From contig JAIEMT010000018.1 of the NCBI GenBank assembly GCA_019751945.1, positions 31,783-95,782 on the forward strand: DNA of 64,000 bases, given 5' to 3'. Of the stretch, positions 41,302 to 51,004 are shown one piece after another. Every line of letters begins with the position of its first letter. Position 1 is the first letter of the stretch. Source of the stretch: a bacterium (GTDB taxonomy: Bacteria; Bdellovibrionota; UBA1018). The notes under the pieces are model-generated. The model did no database searches. It worked only from the letters and a program-made list of their open reading frames with translations, and was not told the origin of the DNA. The translations under genes were made by a program, and so were the position numbers.

Positions 41302-43974
41302 CTATCCTACGATGCTGGTTACCATGGCAGGTTCCACCAAATACTTCTGACAAAGGTCCTGCAGATCTTTTGCGCTGATGGCTTTGATTTTCTCGTGAAG
41401 GGTCACTTCATCTTGAATCGGAAGGTTGTAGACCCCACGCAGTCCGAAGTGTGATGCTAACGACGAATCACTTTGAAGTTCCATGGCTCGACGACCTACG
41501 AAATATTCCTTCGCGCGGTTCATTTCAGCTGCCGTGGGCCCCTTCTTAGCTAAAGTCTCCAGAACCGTCTGGATTCCTTTCAACGCCTCTTCCTTCTTAC
41601 TGGGCGAACAAGCGATGTAAGTGCCCACGTACCCGTTTTCAATTCCTTCAAAGCTGACTGGGGCCACGGTGTATCCCAAGCTCTTCTTTTCGCGCAGTTC
41701 GATGAAGAGACGACCGCTCTGGCCGCCTAAAATATTTTGGAGCAGGTGGAGTGCATGTTGATCTTTCGCTCCCATCTTCGTGCCAATGCTGCCGACGATG
41801 ATGTGAGTTTGTTCGCGACCGAGATTTCTTTCTACTAAGCGAGGTGCATGTGGCCGAGGTTCCTCGGCGACTTGAGCAGCGAAGCCATTTCCGCTGGCGC
41901 CTTTCTTTGCCGCTTTTTCAAATTCGCGATCCATCTCTCCCAACATCTGGTTAAGCTGAGGGCGAGAGACCGCACCCGCGACAGAAATAACGAGTTCATC
42001 GGGTTTCATCCAGCGACGGTGAAACTGAGCTAACTTGCTACTGTTAATACTCTTGATGCTCTCAAACGAGCCGTAAGTCATACGACCGTAGGGATGAGTT
42101 TCAAAAAGAGTTTCTAAAAAGAGTTTCGAGCAGAGTTGCGATGTGTGGTCTTCGATTCCACGAATCGTATCTTCTACCACGCGACGGGTGTGAGCGACTT
42201 CTTCTTCGGCAAAGTTCGGATTTACCAGCACGTCCGTGAAAAGTGAGGAGAGCTTGTTCCAGTCCCGAGCCAGGAGAGTCATCTGCAGGCCGATGGTGTT
42301 GCGACCGGAGAAGCCATCAATTCCTGCGGCGTGGCCTTCTACGATTGAAGCAATTTCTTTCGCAGTTTTGGTGTGAGTGCCCTTCGTCCACGTCATGGAC
42401 ATCATGTTGCTGGAGCCCCAGTCCATATCAGCGGTATTCAGAGGATTCGCGATCTCCAGACGCAAACCGCCCAGGGCAATGCCATAGATACTGGCCACGT
42501 GGGATTGTTTGTTCTCGCGATGGAGAACGCGAATTCCCGAGGGAGTTGTAAATGTCTCAGGCATGGGAATGCTAAAGCCCACTGGTTTCTTAACCGCATT
42601 TTTTTTCGTCTTCGGGGATTCTTCTTCTGTCTGTGGAGCCAAAATCGTTTTTGCGGACTGAATAATTTCACTCGCATCAAAATCTTTGTTCGCTTTGGGT
42701 ACCATGATCGCGCCACTCATACGGCGAGCATCCAGGTACTTCTTCGCCACGGCCTGAATTTTTTCCGGGTTGACGGCGCGGATTTGATCCAAGTAGGTTT
42801 GGTCGAAATTCAAGTCACCCATGATGAACTTCAAGAAGCCAATCCGGCCGGCAATTCCATCTGCAGTTTGAAGGGAGTAGTAGCGTTCGCTTTCGGTGTT
42901 CACAATGATGCGTGAAACTTCTTCAGCAGTCGGACCTTCCTTGGAAATGCGGGCGAGTTCTTCGAAAGCTTCTCGAGAGGCCTGGGTTAGTTTTTCTAAG
43001 TCTTCTGCCTCGATTTGGAAATAGAGCATGCCGGGATCAGAGGGCACGTAAAGGCCGCCAGAAACTTCCGTAGCCAACGAGGTTTTATAAAACAGTCGTT
43101 GATACAGGCGGGAAACTTCGCCCATTCCGAGAACACCAGCAATCACATCGAGTGCTGGAATATCTTCGTGGCGCAAATCCGGAACTCGGAATGAAAAAGA
43201 GAGGCTCGGAGTTTGAACATCAAAGGCTTTGGTAGTCCACTTCATCTGGCCACGGTGCTCAGGTTCAGTCGGACGGGTAGCGTATTTTTTTGCCGTTTTC
43301 CCACTCGGGATGACCTTTGAACCAAATTTCTTTTCTAGAATTTGGAGGATCTGTTTTTTTCGAGTGTCGTCGAACGGCCCTACTAAGATCAGCCCCATTT
43401 TATTGGCGACATAGTTGTTCCGATAAAATTCTTCAAGCTGCGCTACTTTCGCAGCTTTCAAAGTCTTCGTGAAACCAATCACAGGTTTTCCGTAAGGGTG
43501 CTTTGAAAAAGTTGCCGAGAAAAGATTCTGAAAGAGTTGGCGGCCTGGCGAATCTTCGTTCTTACGTAGCTCTTCTAAAATGACTTCGCGCTCGCGCTCA
43601 AAATCCGATTTCAAAAAGCGTTGGGGCTTAGCCATGTCGCCAAATGCGGAGATCACTTTTTCCCAATGCTGAGCTGCGCAGGTGACGTGATAAACCGTTT
43701 GGTCAAAGCTGGTATAGGCATTGATGTCACCACCCAGCGATTCCACAGCGCGCGCTAATTGGCCGCTGGATGCCTTGCCCGTTTCTTTGGCTGCCGCATC
43801 TTTAAACAGCATGTGTTCAAGAAAATGTGCAAAGCCCGCTTCGTGGGGGCGTTCGTCGCCGCTTCCTACCTGGTTCCACCAGTAGGTGGCTGCAGCTGTT
43901 CCTTCGTAGTTTTGAAGGACGACGGGAATTCCATTTGAAAGCTCATACTGTTCGGGTTTGAATGTGGTGGCCAT
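41302..43974 (-). CDS. Double-domain M16 zinc metallopeptidase
   Basis: An 890-residue protein containing four M16 lobes in one chain. The active site HFLEH at residues 50-54 with downstream Glu (near 130 in EREVILEEL) supplies zinc ligands. The second half (from about residue 460) has the M16 fold but lacks the HxxEH motif, as in the inactive half of pitrilysin-type enzymes, and carries a conserved late YGRM and LGYTVAPVSF segment. No signal peptide is apparent. It cleaves small peptides; cytoplasmic peptide turnover is inferred. Followed by marC. Confidence 0.92.
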   Translation of the reverse strand: MATTFKPEQYELSNGIPVVLQNYEGTAAATYWWNQVGSGDERPHEAGFAHFLEHMLFKDAAAKETGKASSGQLARAVESLGGDINAYTSFDQTVYHVTCAAQHWEKVISAFGDMAKPQRFLKSDFEREREVILEELRKNEDSPGRQLFQNLFSATFSKHPYGKPVIGFTKTLKAAKVAQLEEFYRNNYVANKMGLILVGPFDDTRKKQILQILEKKFGSKVIPSGKTAKKYATRPTEPEHRGQMKWTTKAFDVQTPSLSFSFRVPDLRHEDIPALDVIAGVLGMGEVSRLYQRLFYKTSLATEVSGGLYVPSDPGMLYFQIEAEDLEKLTQASREAFEELARISKEGPTAEEVSRIIVNTESERYYSLQTADGIAGRIGFLKFIMGDLNFDQTYLDQIRAVNPEKIQAVAKKYLDARRMSGAIMVPKANKDFDASEIIQSAKTILAPQTEEESPKTKKNAVKKPVGFSIPMPETFTTPSGIRVLHRENKQSHVASIYGIALGGLRLEIANPLNTADMDWGSSNMMSMTWTKGTHTKTAKEIASIVEGHAAGIDGFSGRNTIGLQMTLLARDWNKLSSLFTDVLVNPNFAEEEVAHTRRVVEDTIRGIEDHTSQLCSKLFLETLFETHPYGRMTYGSFESIKSINSSKLAQFHRRWMKPDELVISVAGAVSRPQLNQMLGEMDREFEKAAKKGASGNGFAAQVAEEPRPHAPRLVERNLGREQTHIIVGSIGTKMGAKDQHALHLLQNILGGQSGRLFIELREKKSLGYTVAPVSFEGIENGYVGTYIACSPSKKEEALKGIQTVLETLAKKGPTAAEMNRAKEYFVGRRAMELQSDSSLASHFGLRGVYNLPIQDEVTLHEKIKAISAKDLQDLCQKYLVEPAMVTSIVG

Positions 43975-44057
43975 GTTCTGATTCTCTCTTTGTCAGCAGA
44001 AGATTACCAGCTATATAAGGAGCTGGTAGGTGGTTGGCCGGAGGCCAAAATATTTTT

Positions 44058-45176
44058 ATGACGCCGAGTTTTAAATCCCTCTACGTGCACTTTCCATTTT
44101 GCGAATCGAAGTGCCACTATTGCGACTTCTATTCGTTGGGACGCGAAAAAACTCGCGACACCGATCCGGCTCAGTTTGAAGCAGCGCTTCTGCAGGAATG
44201 TACTCTGCATCAGAATTCCTTGTCCGCGCAACTGGATACTCTTTTTTTCGGAGGGGGAACACCGAGCATGACCCCGCCCTCCAGTATGGAACGATCCCTC
44301 GCCCCTTTGAAACTTCAGCAGCGTTTAACCCAACAAACTGAATGGACGATGGAAGCAAACCCGTCGTCTATCGATGCCGAAAATCTGACGGGCTATCGAG
44401 CGTTAGGGGTCAATCGAATCAGTATGGGGGTTCAGTCGCTAAAAAATTCCACGCTCCAGAATCTGGGTCGTGTTCACGATTCCCAAGGGGTGATGCAAGC
44501 GCTCGAAACTGTTTTTAAGTCGGGCTTTGACAACGTTTCCGTCGACCTGCTTTGCGGAGTTCCAGGGCAGGACCTCTCCGACCTCGAGCGGGAATTAGAG
44601 CAGCTGACGGCTTTTCCGATTACCCATCTGAGCTGCTACTTGCTCACTTTGGCTCCCCATCATCGGATGCACTCACAACTCCCTCACGAAGACGTTCAAC
44701 TCGAACACTTGTTGTTGGTGGATGAGTGGATGGTGAAGAAAGGTTTCACTCACTACGAGATTTCCAATTACTGCAAACCCGGGAAACAGGCGCGACACAA
44801 TTTGGCTTATTGGAAAGGCCACTCTTATTTGGGACTGGGTCCCTCGGCTCATTCCTTCGATCAGGTTGAAAAGAAGCGTTGGAAAAATGTTTCCTCGTTG
44901 CATAAGTATGGACAGCTTTTAGGACAGGGAACGTCTCCGGTGGAATGGTCGGAAGTCCTGACCCCTGAACAACTCACGTTGGAAAAATGGATGTTGGCGC
45001 TGCGTTTAGACGATGGCTTCCCAGAGAGTTGGTTGCAGTCGAAGCACCAGCGCGCCAAGGCCGCCGTGTTTTCTGAGAAGGGTTGGATTCAAAAACACCC
45101 CGAAAAGGCGGGGACTCTCCGCCTCACTGCGCGGGGATTTGCCCTATCGGATCAGATCGTGAGGGCGTTGATCTAG
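44058..45176 (+). CDS. hemW: HemW-like radical SAM protein
   Basis: A 372-residue radical SAM protein with the CESKCHYC motif (Cys 15, 19 and 22) binding a 4Fe-4S cluster, then LDTLFFGGGTPS, GVNRISMGVQSL, FDNVSVDLLCGVPGQ and GKQARHNLAYWKG, all HemW/HemN family signatures. HemW is thought to be a heme chaperone and not an oxygen-independent coproporphyrinogen oxidase; the sequence alone does not decide this. The frame opens at a TTG at 44034, but the ATG at 44058 gives the family N-terminus and follows GGAGG, though at 13 bases. Confidence 0.88.
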   Translation: MTPSFKSLYVHFPFCESKCHYCDFYSLGREKTRDTDPAQFEAALLQECTLHQNSLSAQLDTLFFGGGTPSMTPPSSMERSLAPLKLQQRLTQQTEWTMEANPSSIDAENLTGYRALGVNRISMGVQSLKNSTLQNLGRVHDSQGVMQALETVFKSGFDNVSVDLLCGVPGQDLSDLERELEQLTAFPITHLSCYLLTLAPHHRMHSQLPHEDVQLEHLLLVDEWMVKKGFTHYEISNYCKPGKQARHNLAYWKGHSYLGLGPSAHSFDQVEKKRWKNVSSLHKYGQLLGQGTSPVEWSEVLTPEQLTLEKWMLALRLDDGFPESWLQSKHQRAKAAVFSEKGWIQKHPEKAGTLRLTARGFALSDQIVRALI

Positions 45177-45232
45177 CGCGCCTTAAAACCGAAGAAAATC
45201 AGCCCCCTATTCAAAAAAACTGCCTCTTTCCA

Positions 45233-45263
45233 TTTGACTTAGCTGGATCCGTGCCCATATTAA
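45233..45263 (+). promoter_or_regulatory. Heat-shock-like promoter of grpE-dnaK-dnaJ
   Basis: TTTGACT (45233-45239) is followed 14 bases later by CCCATAT (45254-45260), close to the sigma-32 consensus CTTGAA with CCCCATNT. The same bases also read as TTGACT-N18-TATTAA, a sigma-70-like pair. It lies 37-67 bases before the grpE GTG. No CIRCE inverted repeat is present. Confidence 0.5.
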
Positions 45264-45299
45264 CTGACAGCTCCCGTATGTATTTTTTTGGAGGTTTAC

Positions 45300-45839
45300 G
45301 TGTCAGACACTCAGGCTCCTCAAGAGCCCACTCAGCCCAGTGAGATCGAAGCCCTTCAGGCCAAGATCGTCGAGTTAGAAGCCCAGGTGAAGGAGAAGGA
45401 GAACAAGTATCTCTACCTCTACGCCGAGACTGAAAACTTTAAAAAGCGCGCCGTGAAGGAGCGCCAGGATTTGCTGAAGTTTGGTTGGGAACCGTTGGCG
45501 CGGGACCTCTTGCAAGTAGTAGACAATCTTGAGCGGGCTTTGAGCCACATCCCTTCGGGGACGGATAAGAATTTGGTCGCTGGGTTGGAGATGGTTTTGA
45601 ACCAATTCAAAACGGTGTTGAAGAACCAAGGAGTTCAATCCGTGGATGCGGTGACGCAGCCTTTTGATCCAAACCTGCACGAAGCGGTGGCCCAGGAGTC
45701 TTCGGAAGATGTTCCGGAAGGCACCGTATTAAAAGAGCACGCTCGGGGGTACACCTTGCACGGTCGGCTGTTGAGACCAGCGCGGGTGGTCGTCAGTGGC
45801 GGGGCTGGTGGAAATAATCCCGGTCCGGTTGACAGTTAA
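45300..45839 (+). CDS. grpE: GrpE nucleotide exchange factor
   Basis: A 179-residue protein that releases ADP from DnaK. The long N-terminal coiled coil (EIEALQAKIVELEAQVKEKENKY) and the C-terminal beta domain (VTQPFDPNLHEAVAQE, GTVLKEHARGYTLHGRLLRPARVVV) are clear. The open frame begins at a TTG (45288), but GGAGG lies at 45290-45294, so the GTG at 45300 (five bases later) is the start. First gene of grpE-dnaK-dnaJ. Confidence 0.95.
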   Translation: MSDTQAPQEPTQPSEIEALQAKIVELEAQVKEKENKYLYLYAETENFKKRAVKERQDLLKFGWEPLARDLLQVVDNLERALSHIPSGTDKNLVAGLEMVLNQFKTVLKNQGVQSVDAVTQPFDPNLHEAVAQESSEDVPEGTVLKEHARGYTLHGRLLRPARVVVSGGAGGNNPGPVDS

Positions 45840-45879
45840 GTTTTCAGACACATTTTTTGGGTAAAGGAAGAACAAGATT

Positions 45880-47808
45880 ATGGGAAAAATTATTGGAATC
45901 GATTTAGGAACAACTAACTCCTGCGTAGCTGTTTTGGAAGGTGGAGACCCCAAGGTCATCCCCAATGCAGAAGGCGCAAACACCACCCCGTCGATCGTGG
46001 GTTTCACGAACACGGGTGAAAAAGTGACCGGCCAGGCCGCAAAGCGCCAGGCTGTGACGAATCCAGAAAAGACGGTCTTCGAATCGAAGCGTCTTATCGG
46101 AAGAAAATTCAACTCTCGCGAAGTACAAGAGTTCATCAAAGTAGCTCCCTTCAAAATCATTGAAGCGAAGAATGGAGACGCTTGGGTGAAGGTCGGTGAT
46201 CGCGAATATTCTCCTCAGGAAATTTCGGCTCTGGTTCTTCAGAAGATGAAGAAGACCGCTGAAGATTATTTGGGTGAGACTGTAACGGAAGCAGTGGTCA
46301 CTGTTCCCGCTTACTTTAACGACGCCCAAAGACAGGCGACGAAAGACGCCGGCCGTATTGCGGGCCTCGAAGTGAAACGTATTATCAACGAGCCGACTTC
46401 GGCAGCGTTGGCTTATGGTCTGGATAAGAAAGGCCAAGAAAGCAAAGTCGCCGTCTTCGACTTGGGCGGTGGTACCTTCGATATTTCGATTTTGGAAATG
46501 GGCGATGGCGTTTTTGAAGTGAAAGCCACCAACGGCGACACGTTCTTGGGCGGCGGTAACTTCGACCAACGAATCATCGACTGGTTGGCTGACGAATTCA
46601 AAAAAGAAAATTCGATCGATCTTCGCAAAGACAAGATGGCGCTTCAGCGTTTGAAGGAAGCTGCTGAAAAAGCGAAGCACGAACTTTCGTCGACGACTGA
46701 AACCGAAATCAATCTTCCTTTCATTACCGCAGATGCTTCGGGTCCGAAGCATTTGAACCTGCGCTTGAGCCGAGCCAAGCTCGAAGCTCTCGTAGCGGAT
46801 TTGATCGATAAGCTCGTCGCTCCTTGTGAAACCTGCATCAAGGATTCGGGTCTCAAGAAGTCCGATATCAATGAAGTGATCTTGGTGGGCGGTATGACCC
46901 GCATGCCGAGGGTTCAGCAGAAGGTGAAGGAAATCTTCGGCAAGGAACCTCACAAGGGTGTGAACCCCGATGAAGTGGTTGCAGTCGGTGCGGCCATTCA
47001 AGGCGGCGTGCTCAAGGGTGACGTGAAAGACGTTCTCTTGCTCGACGTCACTCCGCTCTCTTTGGGTATTGAAACCTTGGGCGGTGTGTTCACGAAGCTC
47101 ATCGAAAAGAATACGACTATTCCGACTAAGAAGTCGCAGGTCTTCTCGACCGCTGCGGACAATCAGTCGGCAGTGACCATCCATGTTCTGCAAGGGGAAC
47201 GCGAGTTCGCTGAGCACAACAAATCACTGGGTCGATTTGATTTGGTGGGATTGCCCCCCGCTCCGCGTGGCGTACCGCAGGTGGAAGTGACTTTCGACAT
47301 CGATGCCAACGGTATTGTGCACGTGAGTGCCAAGGACCTGGGAACGGGTAAAGAACAGTCGATTCGCATTACTGCTTCCAGCGGCCTCTCGGAAGACGAA
47401 ATCAAGAAGATGCAGCGTGAGGCGGAAGAGCATCGTGCTGAAGATGAAAAGCGTAAGGAAGTTGTGAACGCTCGCAATACTTTGGACGGGTTGATCTACA
47501 CGATTGAAAAGACCCTGAAGGAAAATAGCGAGAAGGTTGACGGCGAGATCAAGAAGCAAGTGGAAGAGGCTTTGGTCGAGGCTCGTAAGCATCTGGATTC
47601 TCAAGATGTAGCCGTGCTCACGAAGGCGACTGAAACTTTGACCGCGGCTTCCAATAAAATGGCCGAGCAGATGTACAAAACTGCTGGCCCGCAAGGCGGC
47701 AATGGTGCCGGTGGGGATGGCTCGTCGGATGCTTCGAAGGAAGAGAAAAAAGGCAAAGATGGCCAGGGTGGGGATGACGTCATCGATGCCGACTACAAAG
47801 AAGTCTAA
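45880..47808 (+). CDS. dnaK: Chaperone DnaK (Hsp70)
   Basis: A 642-residue Hsp70. The nucleotide-binding domain has [15 protein letters not shown] and [12 protein letters not shown], the linker is [15 protein letters not shown], and the substrate domain is normal, ending in a Gly/Asp-rich tail with VIDADYKEV. It folds and protects proteins with DnaJ and GrpE. A long open frame on the opposite strand is a known artefact of dnaK composition and was not called. Confidence 0.98.
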   Translation: MGKIIGIDLGTTNSCVAVLEGGDPKVIPNAEGANTTPSIVGFTNTGEKVTGQAAKRQAVTNPEKTVFESKRLIGRKFNSREVQEFIKVAPFKIIEAKNGDAWVKVGDREYSPQEISALVLQKMKKTAEDYLGETVTEAVVTVPAYFNDAQRQATKDAGRIAGLEVKRIINEPTSAALAYGLDKKGQESKVAVFDLGGGTFDISILEMGDGVFEVKATNGDTFLGGGNFDQRIIDWLADEFKKENSIDLRKDKMALQRLKEAAEKAKHELSSTTETEINLPFITADASGPKHLNLRLSRAKLEALVADLIDKLVAPCETCIKDSGLKKSDINEVILVGGMTRMPRVQQKVKEIFGKEPHKGVNPDEVVAVGAAIQGGVLKGDVKDVLLLDVTPLSLGIETLGGVFTKLIEKNTTIPTKKSQVFSTAADNQSAVTIHVLQGEREFAEHNKSLGRFDLVGLPPAPRGVPQVEVTFDIDANGIVHVSAKDLGTGKEQSIRITASSGLSEDEIKKMQREAEEHRAEDEKRKEVVNARNTLDGLIYTIEKTLKENSEKVDGEIKKQVEEALVEARKHLDSQDVAVLTKATETLTAASNKMAEQMYKTAGPQGGNGAGGDGSSDASKEEKKGKDGQGGDDVIDADYKEV

Positions 47809-47811
47809 TCC

Positions 47812-48966
47812 ATGAGCAAACGGGACTACTACGACGTCCTCGGCGTCGCTCGCGGCGTCAGTGGCGATGAGCTAAAGAAGGCTTACCGGAAGCTTGCTGT
47901 ACAGTTCCATCCAGATAAAAACCCTGGCGATAAGAAGGCTGAGGAGAGTTTTAAAGAACTCTCTGAAGCCTACGAGGTTCTCTCCGATCCTCAGCGTCGC
48001 CAGATGTACGATCAGTTCGGTCACGCTGCGGGGGCTGGCCAAGCAGGCGGAGGCTCTGGCGGTTTTGACTTCGGCGGATTTAGCGCCGGCGGCGCTTCTA
48101 TCAACGATATTTTCGGCGATATCTTTGGCGACATTTTTGGCGGCGCAGGCCCCGGTGGCCGGGGTGGACGTGGTCGCAGACGTTCTGCTGGTCGTCCAGG
48201 CGCAGACCTTCGCGTCACTGTCGATGTGACTTTTGAGGAAGCGGCATTTGGCGCAGAAAAAGTAATTACTGTGCCTCGGAGTGTGGGTTGCGAAACCTGC
48301 CATGGTTCCGGCGCCAAGCCTGGGACCCAAGCGTCGACTTGCGATCAGTGTAATGGTCGCGGGGAAGTGAGTTTTCAGCAGGGATTTTTTGCAATCACTC
48401 GTCCGTGTCCGAAATGTTCGGGAACGGGGCAGACCATCTCCGATCCGTGTGGCACCTGCCATGGCTCAGGTCAGGTCAAGAAGCGCAGTCAAATTGCGGT
48501 GAAGATTCCCGCGGGCGTCGATACCGGACAGCGCCTGAAACTTTCAGGTGAAGGAGAAGCCGGTGAGCGCGGAGGGTCCTCAGGGGACCTCTATGTCGTG
48601 ATCAACATTCTCCCGCATGAGTTTTTCACTCGCGATGAATTCGATGTCATCTGCGAAGTGCCCATTACCTTTGCTCAAGCGGCACTTGGTGCTGAAGTGG
48701 AAGTTCCCACTCTTGAAGGCAAAGTGAAGATGAAGATTCCTGCCGGCACTCAATCGCATAAGATTTTACGTCTCAAGCATAAGGGCCTCGCAAAGCTCGG
48801 TTCTTATGGGCGTGGTGATCAGCTTGTGCGTGTTCTTGTCGAGACTCCGACTAAATTGACGCAGGAGCAAAAAGATCTGCTCAAACAGTTCCAGGATTTG
48901 GGCGGCGCTACCGCGCATCCTATGCACCATAGCTTCTTCGAAAAGGTAAAAAACCTTTTTGGTTGA
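47812..48966 (+). CDS. dnaJ: Chaperone DnaJ (Hsp40)
   Basis: A 384-residue type I Hsp40. The N-terminal J domain has the catalytic HPD (QFHPDKNP), followed by a Gly/Phe-rich region (about 75-125), then four CxxCxGxG zinc motifs ([32 protein letters not shown]) and the C-terminal substrate domain. Three bases after the dnaK stop; it stimulates DnaK ATPase and delivers substrates. Confidence 0.97.
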   Translation: MSKRDYYDVLGVARGVSGDELKKAYRKLAVQFHPDKNPGDKKAEESFKELSEAYEVLSDPQRRQMYDQFGHAAGAGQAGGGSGGFDFGGFSAGGASINDIFGDIFGDIFGGAGPGGRGGRGRRRSAGRPGADLRVTVDVTFEEAAFGAEKVITVPRSVGCETCHGSGAKPGTQASTCDQCNGRGEVSFQQGFFAITRPCPKCSGTGQTISDPCGTCHGSGQVKKRSQIAVKIPAGVDTGQRLKLSGEGEAGERGGSSGDLYVVINILPHEFFTRDEFDVICEVPITFAQAALGAEVEVPTLEGKVKMKIPAGTQSHKILRLKHKGLAKLGSYGRGDQLVRVLVETPTKLTQEQKDLLKQFQDLGGATAHPMHHSFFEKVKNLFG

Positions 48967-49012
48967 TGGCTGTTATTGAACCTGCAGCCAATCCCGGTGA
49001 TAATGTGAGTCC

Positions 49013-51004
49013 ATGAAACGCCACTGCTTAGTCGGGTTTGGAGTCGCTGTTACGTTGCTCTCTTTTACTCTCGTCGGCTGTCAGTCGACGCCTTCTAAGC
49101 GCTCCAAAAAAGACATGGTTTTTTCGGGCGGGGCAGAAGGCGAAAAGCTCAACGCGCGTGAGGCTGCTGATTTTCAGGAAATTAAGTCCCTCTATTCACG
49201 AGCCTCCTATGACGCGGTTATTCCGAAGCTCCAGGCTTTCGAGAAAAAGCATGCGAAGAGTTCCCGTATTCCGCATGTTCGAAATTTGATGGGTCTTTCC
49301 TACTTGCTGACTAAGCGTCCGGTTCAAGCGATCAATCAATTTCGCCGGTCGTTAGATGCAAACTCTGACAGCGGTTTCAAAAACTTTGTTTTGTACAATC
49401 TAGCCGCTGCTCAATTTGAAGCGGGTCAAGGCCCTGAAACTCTTCAGACCATCAAAGAAATCGATATCGGCGAATTAGATCGCGATACGAAAGTGAAGAC
49501 GCATTTCTTGGCGTCGAAAGCATTCATGAAGGTGGGCAATGCTCCCGATGCTGCTGAAGCATTGTTGGAAGCAGCGAAGACGGCAGACCCTTCGCAGGCG
49601 CGAACGGTTTTTGCGCCACCGTTGGAACAAGCCCTCGACGTCATTGCGGATCCGTCGATTTTGGATCGGGTCTATCATGCGCACGAAGATTCTCCGATTG
49701 CGGACCTGGTGCTTTATCGCTGGGCATCGAAGGATGTGGCTGCGGGAAAACTTTCTTCCGGTGAAGCCAATCTCGTTTTGTTGATCAATAAGTTTCCTCA
49801 GTCCCCGAAGGTGGGCGAGTCGCAAGACATGTTGAAGTCCATGAAGTCTCGCTCTGTGGTGGAGCCGACTGCCGTAGGCGTCTTGCTTCCCATGAAGGGG
49901 AGGTACGCGCGATTTGGTTTGAAGAGTCTGCAAGGTATTCAGTTGGCATTTCGAATTTTCAATACGGACGAGCCGGATAGTCGTTTTACTTTGGTCATTG
50001 AAGATAGCGGTGAAGAACCGGAACAGGCGATTCAAGGTCTGGAAAATCTTTTCTTCAAACATCACGTCGCTGCTGTGATTGGCCCGTTGACCAGCAAAGG
50101 CATCGATCAAATCACTCAGCGAGCCCAAGAGTTGGGTCTGCCGATGATTTCGTTGGCTCAACAAACGGGGATGGCCGGTAACTATGTTTTTCCATCCGCG
50201 ATGACTCCGAAATCTCAAGCTTATGAAATTGCCCGTTATGCGATTGAGAAGATGGGACTTCGAAAGTTTGCAGTCATTCATCCGCGCGACAAGTTTGGCG
50301 AACAGCTGAGCCAGCATTTCTGGGATGCCACGGAATCCATGGGTGGTGAAATCGTGGGCTTCGAAGCTTACAACACGGGTGAAACTGATTTTCGTCAGCA
50401 GGTGGACCGTCTCACGGGTGTGCACTATGGAGATGCTCGTCAGCGAGAACTCGAAATATTGGCCAAATCTCGTGAAGAAGCGAATATTCGAAAGAAGAGT
50501 CGCAAGACGGATAAGTATTTCAAGCTCACCCCGATTGTCGATTTCCAGGCAGTGTTCATTCCGGATGAACCGAAGATTGTGGGCTTAGTGATTCCGACCT
50601 TTGCCTACAGAGATATCGAGCGAGTGAAGTTCCTGGGAATTGCGACGTGGCATTCGAACGAGCTTTTATCCCGCGCTGGAAATTATGCGGAGGGGGCGGT
50701 GTTCGTCGATACGTTCTTTAATGAGAGCAGTTCGCCACAGGTAAAGAAGTTCGTTTCGCGTTTTTCAACCACGTTCGGCGCAGAGCCAACGGCGATCGAA
50801 GCGCTTTCTTACGATGCCGCAAATATTTTGGAGCAGGTGCTCTTCTCAGTCGGTTCTTCGAATCGAGATGCGATCCGAGACGGCCTGAAGCGAATCATGG
50901 GTTACCAAGGGGTGACCGGAAGAATCTCTTACTTGGACGGAGTCTTTCAGCGCGAGTTGAACGTCCTCACCGTTAAGGGCGGCAAGTTCGCCGAAATGAA
51001 ATAA
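49013..51004 (+). CDS. LpoA-like lipoprotein with TPR and periplasmic-binding domains
   Basis: A 663-residue lipoprotein with lipobox LVGC. Residues of about 45-280 are helical TPR-type repeats (PHVRNLMGLSYLLTKRPVQAINQFRRSL), and residues of about 290-660 form a type 1 periplasmic-binding fold (VGVLLPMKGRYARFGLKSLQGIQLAFR, AAVIGPLTSKG, GYQGVTGRISYLDG). This domain order matches LpoA-type penicillin-binding protein activators, although a ligand-sensing role is equally possible. It follows dnaJ by 46 bases. Confidence 0.83.
   Translation: MKRHCLVGFGVAVTLLSFTLVGCQSTPSKRSKKDMVFSGGAEGEKLNAREAADFQEIKSLYSRASYDAVIPKLQAFEKKHAKSSRIPHVRNLMGLSYLLTKRPVQAINQFRRSLDANSDSGFKNFVLYNLAAAQFEAGQGPETLQTIKEIDIGELDRDTKVKTHFLASKAFMKVGNAPDAAEALLEAAKTADPSQARTVFAPPLEQALDVIADPSILDRVYHAHEDSPIADLVLYRWASKDVAAGKLSSGEANLVLLINKFPQSPKVGESQDMLKSMKSRSVVEPTAVGVLLPMKGRYARFGLKSLQGIQLAFRIFNTDEPDSRFTLVIEDSGEEPEQAIQGLENLFFKHHVAAVIGPLTSKGIDQITQRAQELGLPMISLAQQTGMAGNYVFPSAMTPKSQAYEIARYAIEKMGLRKFAVIHPRDKFGEQLSQHFWDATESMGGEIVGFEAYNTGETDFRQQVDRLTGVHYGDARQRELEILAKSREEANIRKKSRKTDKYFKLTPIVDFQAVFIPDEPKIVGLVIPTFAYRDIERVKFLGIATWHSNELLSRAGNYAEGAVFVDTFFNESSSPQVKKFVSRFSTTFGAEPTAIEALSYDAANILEQVLFSVGSSNRDAIRDGLKRIMGYQGVTGRISYLDGVFQRELNVLTVKGGKFAEMK

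Noticed and set aside
45904..47217. 437-codon open frame antisense to dnaK
   Set aside because: Well-known antisense artefact of dnaK codon composition; no ribosome-binding site or domain, and the sense frame is certain.
49475..50425. 316-codon minus-strand open frame inside the LpoA-like gene
   Set aside because: Shadow frame with unusual His/Arg-rich composition; the sense gene has a lipobox and domains.
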